Assembly: GCF_001659605.2 (NCBI RefSeq)
Contig: NC_035164.2
Coordinates: 24,028,665-24,092,664, forward strand
From: Manihot esculenta
Taxonomy: Eukaryota; Streptophyta; Magnoliopsida; Malpighiales; Euphorbiaceae
DNA length: 64,000 nucleotides
Direction of reading: 5' to 3'
The notes beneath the pieces are model-generated. The model saw nothing but the letters and a program-made list of their open reading frames with translations, was not told the DNA's origin and did not search any database. Shown in pieces: positions 57,351 to 64,000 of the stretch. Every line of letters begins with the position of its first letter. Positions within the stretch are counted from its first letter, which is position 1. A program made the translations under genes and the position numbers.

Positions 57351-58805
57351 TCACTGACCTTTTATCTCTGCACATCTAACTCTATTCCACTTTTCTATGT
57401 TCACATCAACTGATAATCTATACACAGCAGAATACTCAAAAGTGAGCTTACCTGGCACCACTGTGTTCCGTGTGTCTATCTCTGGTTGATCCTGGGTGAA
57501 AATCCGAGCCGGAACTAACGGACTTTCACTTAAGGAACCTCCTGACGAAGGGACTACCCCTCTTTCTCTCCCTCTGCCCTGCACTGAGGTTGGAGCTTCT
57601 GGTGGACTTCTATTATCTGAGGGTGTCTGCGGGAACTGTACGGATACGGTCATAATGGGACACTCTCGTGCCATGTGCCCCTCCTGTCCGCACCTGAAAC
57701 ATGCTGTTGTCCCAGCCCGACAAACTCCTTTGTGCCTCCTACTGCACTTCGCACATCTAGAGCTATCCCAACCAGAACTCGAACCCTCACAAAAACCCAT
57801 GCCAAACTTTACCCTATTCCAGAACTCTCTTTTATTTGCCCCTTTCAGGCCTCTCACTTTCTTTTTATTCCTTGCAGCAGCCTCACCCAAAGGGAAACGG
57901 TCACTATTCTCTGGGTCATGTTCTATACTCATGTTTTCTGTCTGCCCTGGCTGCTCACATTTACTCTCTTTACGCTCCCTTAAGCTATCTGGCCAAGCCC
58001 ATCCTGCAAACTCTGTAGTAAACTGCTCCCAGGATAAGCTTTCTACCCTCGGGTCCACATACTGGGTGAACCATTCCCTTGCCTTCTCACAATTCAATGT
58101 GCTCCCTGCCATCTGAATGGCTCTACTCTCACTGGCTCCCAACTCATCCGTTATCATCTTGACCAGTCTAAGATACTCAACAGGGTCATCACCAGTCTCA
58201 AATTTGGGAACATCCAACCTCAAATAAGCTGTCATCTGCACCATACTTTCCCCAGGTGAACTAGGCTTGGGTGGTTGAACAATTGGGGCTACTGGTTCTC
58301 CTGATGGTGGAGGAAAGGCAACATGCCTTGGGTTAGGGTTTACTGACCCTGGGTAACAAAAGAAGGGTGGAAACATGGTATACTGTGGATATGACGGTGG
58401 ATATGGCGGATCAAAGGAAGGATAGGGCATAAAGGTGGGATATGGGTTATACCTAGGCAACTCTGATGTACTTCTCATCGGGTACTCTGCCCCCCACTGG
58501 TAGGGTGGATACTGAGGTGGAACAAATCTCGAGGTCTGAGTGCCTCCTTGGGACTCACCCATATCTCCTCCCAACCTACTCTTGCCCAAGCTACCATCTC
58601 TACTCTGCTCATCCTCCTCTATTGACATACCACTCTGAACGACTCCCCTGCTACTCTCATCCACAGACCTTCTAGGGTCCCTTAATGTACGTTCTCTGCT
58701 TACACTATCTGATGTTGCCCTTTGCAGAACAGGGAGATGGGCATCCATGTCCTCATCCTCCGGCGGAGCTCCAGTCAATCTAGCAGATCGACGAGTTCCT
58801 CTCAT
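57351..58805 (-). CDS. Gag-like protein of element J
   Basis: ATG at 58805 (MRGTRRSARLTGAPPEDED), 484 residues without a stop. Order: basic N-terminus, acidic linker, Pro/Tyr-rich segment (about residues 110-175), and the capsid-like domain (LDVPKFETGDDPVEYLRLV, CEKAREWFTQYVDPRVESLS, FAGWAWPDS). A segment of about 90 residues present in sister gags (LELLPFxGQ through MEASAI) is missing but the frame is kept. The short knuckle CAKCSRRHKGVC and the classical knuckle [14 protein letters not shown] (about 57670-57700) follow. The end (ARIFTQDQPEIDTRNTVVPG) reaches the protease border, then a novel tail replaces the active site. It could package J RNA with help from relatives, or act as a dominant variant of their Gag. 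Function is inferred. Confidence 0.88.
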   Translation of the reverse strand: MRGTRRSARLTGAPPEDEDMDAHLPVLQRATSDSVSRERTLRDPRRSVDESSRGVVQSGMSIEEDEQSRDGSLGKSRLGGDMGESQGGTQTSRFVPPQYPPYQWGAEYPMRSTSELPRYNPYPTFMPYPSFDPPYPPSYPQYTMFPPFFCYPGSVNPNPRHVAFPPPSGEPVAPIVQPPKPSSPGESMVQMTAYLRLDVPKFETGDDPVEYLRLVKMITDELGASESRAIQMAGSTLNCEKAREWFTQYVDPRVESLSWEQFTTEFAGWAWPDSLRERKESKCEQPGQTENMSIEHDPENSDRFPLGEAAARNKKKVRGLKGANKREFWNRVKFGMGFCEGSSSGWDSSRCAKCSRRHKGVCRAGTTACFRCGQEGHMARECPIMTVSVQFPQTPSDNRSPPEAPTSVQGRGRERGVVPSSGGSLSESPLVPARIFTQDQPEIDTRNTVVPGKLTFEYSAVYRLSVDVNIEKWNRVRCAEIKGQ

Positions 58806-59066
58806 CCTGCCTCTGAAAAGCACAACATCACACAAACATATTAGCAAATGATCCATGTGAGAATACATGAATCCACAACACACATAAAGAACATATCAAT
58901 AATGCACATGCAACTCATCATGGCATTCCACGTCAGCATGCAAGACAGGACTCCACATCCTATCCTAGTGGACATGATTTTAACTTATTGTGCTTCCCTT
59001 CCTATACAAGACAACACCTCTTTCCGATGTGGGATATCTCAACACACCGTACTCTTGAGGCCCTAT
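58806..59066 (-). other. Untranslated leader of element J
   Basis: Noncoding, homologous to the leaders of A, D, E and I. A pyrimidine tract and CAG precede the gag ATG by about ten bases on the minus strand. Confidence 0.65.
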
Positions 59067-59078
59067 GCTCTGATACCA
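59067..59078 (-). other. Primer binding site of J, tRNA-iMet type
   Basis: TGGTATCAGAGC on the minus strand. The next bases (ATAGGG) diverge from CCTAGG in the sister elements. Confidence 0.88.
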
Positions 59079-59081
59079 ATC

Positions 59082-61369
59082 TGTAATGACCCGGAAACCG
59101 GTACCCCTCAGTAACGGTCCGAACCATCACTGGCACTAGGATCCAGATCGGCTTAAGGCCGCCGGGACCCGTAGCAAGCCGACTATACTCTCTGTGTACC
59201 TGATAAATCCCAGACATGCTACCAATAGACTCAACAATCCTGTAAAACTCTGTAGGCTTAACTGCTGCTACTCAGATATGTCAATCTGAAATGGCCCTCA
59301 GGGCCTATACCAGGGACTACTATCTGCTGTGGTTCATGGGAATGAAACCCTTTTACTCTGTAACACATTCCACTGGTATCTCATCGAAGCCATACATTAA
59401 GCCTAACTCACACATTTCTCATCAAGAAACGTAAAACAGGATTCATGTACAGGGGATTAAGCATACATTACACAATAGCAAAAACACTAGGGAAAGCACA
59501 AGTCTATCCATATATGACAGTACAGATCTATACATTACATGGCAGTTACTCTTTTAATTACATCATGTCCACTACACTATTACCGCATACATTCAAGCAC
59601 AACTTTCCTCTGTACTCTTGCTGACTTTGATTTCCCATAGCTATCTCAGGACCTGCAAAACTGGGGGTAAGGGAGTGGGATGAGCTCTAGAGCCCAGTGA
59701 GGAGGAACAATAAAAACAGTTCATTCATTACATGCTCTCATGAAATGCATCACATCACAAACATATCATCTCAAGGATGAACTTGTCACCAATAGCCCTC
59801 AACTACATGTGAGAATCTGACCAACTGTGCCAGGGAGACCATGTCATCACCTGGTCTACTCTTATCTCTGCTCTGATATCATAACATGACCAACTGTGCC
59901 AGGGAGACAATGTCATCACCTGGTCTTCTCTTAACTCTGCTCTGTGCTCTGACTATAGTACCAGGAGCGACCTGGCCTATCCAGGGGCGACCTGGTATGG
60001 CTATCTCATGCCATAACTCTGTATCTGCTCTCTATCATGGGCTAAGGATCATCCAACATTCATCCACAGGAACAACATCTTATGCAATGCAGCATATTCG
60101 TGAATTCTAATGCAACACACCCTAAGATATAACATGGCAGTGTATGATGCATGGATCATGCTAGAATCGTGTCATTTCTCAAATAAAATAGGAAGTTTAG
60201 TTCCACTCACCTGTAGCCACTGCTTGGCTAACTCTGGGCTACCTCTAACTCTGCAATAGCTACGACTGCTAAACACCTCGGTTCCTCGGGTCCAATCCTA
60301 CAATGGAGGACGCAAATGAGGCACCACACATACTCTATGCAACTGATAAAACAATTCCCCAAAACCCCTCTAGAACACCCCAACACATGCATGCAAAACA
60401 AGCAAAGGAAGGCTGGACAGGGCACCTTCGGCAGCATCTTCGGCGGCCGAATGTCTCCTCCAGAGACGAAAGTCAGGCATGTTCGGCGGCCTAACTTGGA
60501 CTTTCGGCGGCCGAACCTGAGTTCATCCAGAACTCAGTTTCGTGCACAAGGACGCCTGCCAGTCCCTCCAGCACCTGCTCAGCCCTCACTACATGCAGTT
60601 AACCCCTCTAAAACATGCATAAACACTTCAACAAGCAGAAAGGAGCGTCAAACTACTTAAACCCAACAAAACAATCCACATAACATGCTTACACCATTAA
60701 AACATCAAAACTACACCTAATCATGTATAAACCAGGAAAACACTAAAACAACCTATCTAAGCAACTCTACCCTTATCCTCTGTAAAGACTGTTACACCCA
60801 ATAAAACAAGAAGAGGAACAACTCTCTTACCTCCTGAACCTAGACGAGGACCAACTTGAACTCAACAAATCCCCTTCACAAGCTGCAAACCACCAAAACC
60901 TCTCTTTTCTCTCCACCCTTCAAAATGCTTTGAAACACACTCAACCCTCTGCACGAGCTGATAAAAGCTTGCAGATGAGTCAAGGGAGACGTGGCCTCAC
61001 CTCTGGTCATGATCTGGAGGTGAACACCTGGCCAAACCACGGACTGAGGAGCGTGCACAACTAACCGACCACCTCAGCTTCGGCTGCCGAAACTGCATGC
61101 AAAACCATGCAACTTTCGGGGGCCGAACATAACCTTCGGGGGCTGAACATTGGGCACTTTCGGCGGCCGAACTTACCTTCGGCGGCCGAACCTGGCCTTT
61201 GTTCCCAAAGCCTTTTCTCTTCAACACTCAATCATTTTTCATTCTACCCCTTTAAAAAACTTAAACATATTTTAGAAAACCTTTCTCTTACCCTTCTAGA
61301 AAACCTCTGACATCCTCGACTTCCACCGGACGGTAGAAATTCCGATGTCTGAATCTGCCGGGTATTACA
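59082..61369 (-). repeat. 5' LTR of element J
   Basis: 2288 bp, nearly identical to 52910-55197. Visible differences include positions near 59425, 59522, 59840, 59909, 60168, 60253, 60379, 60768, 60864, 60927 and 61143. Confidence 0.93.
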
Positions 61370-61374
61370 CCCGA
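61370..61374. repeat. Target site duplication of J, right copy
   Basis: CCCGA, matching 52905-52909. The target lies within a GCCCCCGAA motif of the LTR of element I. Confidence 0.93.
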
Positions 61375-63420
61375 AAGCATAAGTGAGGGAAGTCCAGGTT
61401 CGGCTGCCGAACCTCAAGTTCGGCCGCCGAACATGGCATGCATGCGGAGGCACATTCGGCCCCCGAACGTGGTCTGGCCAGCCACTATAAAAGGGTCCCT
61501 TAGCCGAAAACGGGCGAGCTTTTTCTCATTTTCGGCCAAGGTGAGCTCTCTGCCGTCCCTCACCAATCTTTGATGTTCTTCCTCTAAATCTTTCAAGATT
61601 TTCATTTGTTTTAACTTGGTTTTGAAGATTTAAGCTTTTGAGCAAAGTTTTGGAGCTTGGAGGTTCAAGAACCCAATCTCTCCCAACTCCGAGTTTTTGG
61701 TCGTCTCTCTCGATCTTCAAGAGGTAAGAGCCGATCTTAAGCTCGTTTCATGTTTTAAGTAAGTTTTAAGTAGATCTATGGGTTAGAATGCATGTTTAGG
61801 TTATGGTTATGTTTATGGGCATAAATGTGTGTTCTTGATCAATGTGGATGCTTGATGTGTTGTAGATGGGGTTTATGTTGGTTTGAGGCCCCTAGGAACA
61901 TGTATGCTTGTGTTGGTGTGTTGTAGAATAGGTTTGATGCATGTTTGGAAGGTTTGGAGGCGAAATGTGCAAAAGGAGCCAAGTTTCTGCCCTTTGGCAG
62001 AAACCAGGTTCGGCAGCCGAAGGATTTTCGGCCGCCGAATATGGCTGGGGAGGCAGCCTTTCGGCTACCGAAGCTTGCCCCCGAAAGGAGACTTTCGTCT
62101 CTGTCTGGCAATTTCGGCCGCCGAAAGTGCCGCCGAACATGCATGAGTTTCGTCTCTGTCTGGGAGTTTCGGCCGTCGAAGGTGCCGCCGAACCCGCCTG
62201 ACTTTCGGCTCTAGAGGGACTTTCGGCCGCCGAATCTGCCGCCGAAAGTGCCCTGTCCCGACCTCTTTTGCATGTTTTTCCATGATATTTTAGGGGGTTT
62301 TTGGGGAGTAGTTTATAGTTATGTTCAGGTATGTTTGGTCCCTCATTTGAGTCCACCTGTGTAGGTTCGGACCCAAGGAACCGAGGACCCCAGCAGTGAG
62401 TCCAGCTGCTTTGGTGTTGTCAGAGTCAGCCAGAGGTGAGTGGAACTAAACTAAATCTTTTAAATTAAGAAATTAAATGTTTTATCATGTTTCATGCATC
62501 ATGATTATACAATAGGATGATTGCATTAGTTTTCACGAATATGCCGCATTGCATCGATTGTTGTTGATGTGGGTGAATTTTGGATGACCCAATTAGTCCA
62601 TGACAGGAAGACCAGGACCCCATTCTATGGCCTGGCACAGAGTAAGGAAAGACCAGTACCCCATTCTACGGCCTGGCACGGTAATGGGACTCGAAGACCA
62701 GGAGCCCAGAGGAGGCCCTGGGATAATGGTAAGTAATGTATGTATGACAGGAAGACCAGGACCCCATGCTACGGCCTGGCACAGAGTTAGCTTGGACTAA
62801 TTGGTGACAAGTTCACCCAACCCTTATGTGAATTGTTTGTGTTATGATGCATCTCATTGGAGCATAGTGTTAATATGTTTTATAGTTCAACTCACTGGGC
62901 TTTTAGCTCACCCCTCTCCCTTTTACCCCCAGGCTTGCAGGTACGAGATAGAAGAGGAGGTCGGTTAGAGTAAAGCTTGTTTATGTAATAGATAGAATGT
63001 GGACATGACAAATCGTAGTACGGTGTAATGTAAAAGTACAGTATAGTTATGTAATGATGTTTATGGATATTAGAGGTGTGCTTGACCATAGAATGTTGTT
63101 ATCCCTTTTAATACATGATCTTGGATATTTTATGTCATTTATGCAAACCAACTCAACATATGTTATGTCACCCATTTGGGGGCACTGATGAGATCCCACT
63201 GAGGGATCAAGGTTTATGATTTATGTATATACAGTGCATGCACAGGTTGAGTATGGTTGATGTATATGGAAAGAAAAGTTTTAATTTTTATGTATGTTGT
63301 TGATCATGTATGGGATTATACAGGTTTACAGGTTAGATGTCAGGCTTGCTACGGGTTTCGGCGGCCTTAAGCCGATTTGGATCCTAGCGCCGGTAGCGGT
63401 CCGATTTCCGAGTCGTTACA
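61375..63420 (+). repeat. 5' LTR of element I, right segment
   Basis: It resumes after J. It contains inverted-repeat motifs (61395-61475 and about 62005-62250), a TATA box (61486-61492), donor-like AAGAG|GTAAG (about 61721) and CAGAG|GTGAGT (about 62433), and minisatellite units 'aagaccaggaccccattcta' (about 62605-62785). It ends GAGTCGTTACA. Confidence 0.9.
61486..61492 (+). promoter_or_regulatory. Candidate TATA box, LTR of I
   Basis: TATAAAA, followed by 'gaaaacgggcgagctttt', the same block as in B and E. Confidence 0.6.
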
Positions 63421-63423
63421 GAA

Positions 63424-63436
63424 TGGTATCAGAGCC
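63424..63436 (+). other. Primer binding site of I, tRNA-iMet type
   Basis: TGGTATCAGAGCC, three bases after the LTR end. Confidence 0.92.
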
Positions 63437-63691
63437 CTAGGTTCATATGGTCGGACCTAGAGTGTCGGGCTCATAGATGTTATAAAAGGTCAAGCACAAT
63501 AGGAAAGATCATGTCCACTAGGATAGGATGTGGAGTCCTATCTTGCATGATGATGTGAAATGCCATGATAATATGCATGTGCATTAATGATATGCTATGA
63601 TATGTGATATGTGATGCAGGTTCATGTGTGCCCACATGAACCATATGATGTTAATGTTTATGTGATGTGTACTGTTTTTCAGAAAAACAGG
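63437..63691 (+). other. Untranslated leader of element I
   Basis: Noncoding, with the family block 'catgtccactaggatagga' and, before gag, the acceptor-like CTGTTTTTCAG (AG at about 63681-63682). Confidence 0.65.
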
Positions 63692-64000
63692 ATGAGGGGA
63701 ACTCGTCGATCAGCAAGATTGACTGGAGTGCCACCTGAGGATGAGGGCACGAGCGCCCGTCCTCCAGCATTGCCTAGGGCAATGTCTAGTAGGTCTAGCA
63801 GAGACAGAGCAGTAAGAGACCCTAGAAGGTCTTTGGATCTGGGTAGGAGCAGATCAGTTAGAGGAACAGTTCAGGGAGGAGCATCAGAGGACATAGGGGA
63901 TGATAGGGATATAGACCAGAGGAAAGATGGCAGTCTGGGAGTTAGCATGTCAGAAGAAGGAATGGGTGAATCCCAAGGAGGCACTCAGGCCTCGGGATTT
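63692..64000 (+). CDS. Gag of element I, N-terminal part (runs off right edge)
   Basis: ATG at 63692 begins MRGTRRSARLTGVPPEDEGT. 103 codons are visible without a stop, ending at GGTQASGF. The N-terminal basic segment and acidic linker (GDDRDIDQRKDGSLGVSMSE) match the gags of A, D and E. Among the Tekay copies here it is the only one with the standard N-terminus that is still intact to the edge; whether the rest is intact cannot be seen. Confidence 0.85.
   Translation, partial: MRGTRRSARLTGVPPEDEGTSARPPALPRAMSSRSSRDRAVRDPRRSLDLGRSRSVRGTVQGGASEDIGDDRDIDQRKDGSLGVSMSEEGMGESQGGTQASGF

Larger units (their letters stand above)
52910..61369 (-). mobile_element. Element J: recent gag-only Tekay-derived element
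   Basis: A complete 8460-bp minus-strand element with two LTRs of identical length (2288 bp), differing at about a dozen positions by eye, and duplication CCCGA (52905-52909 and 61370-61374). It has an iMet-type PBS (59067-59078) and a PPT (55198-55210). The 3.9-kb internal region encodes one intact gag-like ORF, while the pol-homologous part is short and heavily decayed. Young LTRs with an old, ruined pol indicate a lineage mobilised in trans by relatives. Confidence 0.93.
52665..64000 (+). mobile_element. Element I: Tekay element, 5' LTR split by J, runs off right edge
   Basis: The 5' LTR is 52665-52909 plus 61375-63420 (about 2291 bp), followed by iMet PBS, leader and the start of gag at 63692. 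It is inserted in LTR H. Pol and the 3' LTR lie beyond 64000. Confidence 0.9.

Noticed and set aside
1..64000. Host protein genes, rRNA or tRNA genes
   Set aside because: None recognised. The tRNA-like strings are only primer binding sites adjacent to LTRs.

Overview
This window is plant nuclear DNA, most likely from an angiosperm, and consists almost entirely of transposable elements nested inside one another. Evidence for a plant is a set of Ty3/gypsy chromovirus elements of Tekay/Del type (initiator-Met tRNA primer site, integrase followed by a chromodomain-like tail, LTRs of about 2.2 kb). Also present are Athila/Tat-type gypsy elements (primer site TGGCGCCGTTGCCGGGGA), a MULE (Mutator-like) transposase and a CACTA (En/Spm) transposon with TNP2-like and Transposase_24-like genes containing introns. 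I found no ordinary host gene, rRNA, tRNA or CRISPR array. I cannot name the species.

Left part (1-20040). Element A (minus strand, 1-3861) has a gag remnant, primer site and LTR. It is fused head to head with element B (plus strand, 3862-16325), which keeps a deleted pol remnant and one LTR. Inside the LTR of B sits element C (6886-16273), complete, with two 2180-bp LTRs differing at about four positions by eye and a 5-bp target duplication AAGCC. C has a long uninterrupted pol ORF, but its gag carries two in-frame stops. Element D (minus strand, 16326-20040) follows, with gag-protease and a shortened LTR.

Middle part (20041-33746). A minus-strand MULE transposase pseudogene is split by element E (20541-30265), a complete but decayed Tekay element with target duplication CTTAA. 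Removing E and one duplication copy restores the MULE frame. The MULE 5' end, a probable 5'UTR intron, a GA-rich tract and a candidate terminus near 32331 follow, then AT-rich DNA without genes.

Right part (33747-64000). A CACTA element is split by a solo Athila-type LTR (34135-35983, duplication TTTCT) and then by a chain of insertions that stays open to the right. These are F (Athila-type, plus, no reverse transcriptase), G (Athila-type, minus, internally deleted), H (Tekay LTR, minus), I (Tekay, plus, gag starting at 63692) and J (52910-61369, minus, complete, duplication CCCGA, intact gag ORF but fossil pol).

These genes do not form a host pathway. In an active Tekay element Gag packages the RNA, protease matures the polyprotein, RT-RNase H copies it, and integrase with the chromodomain inserts it, commonly in heterochromatin. 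C has intact-looking pol domains but broken gag, while J has intact gag but no pol, so each would need help in trans. The most unusual signals are noncoding: arrays of TTCGGC-N-GCCGAA inverted repeats, a chain of splice-like sites in the Tekay leader, subfamily-specific hairpin minisatellites, and a duplicated polypurine-type motif bracketing a noncoding domain in both Athila-type copies.
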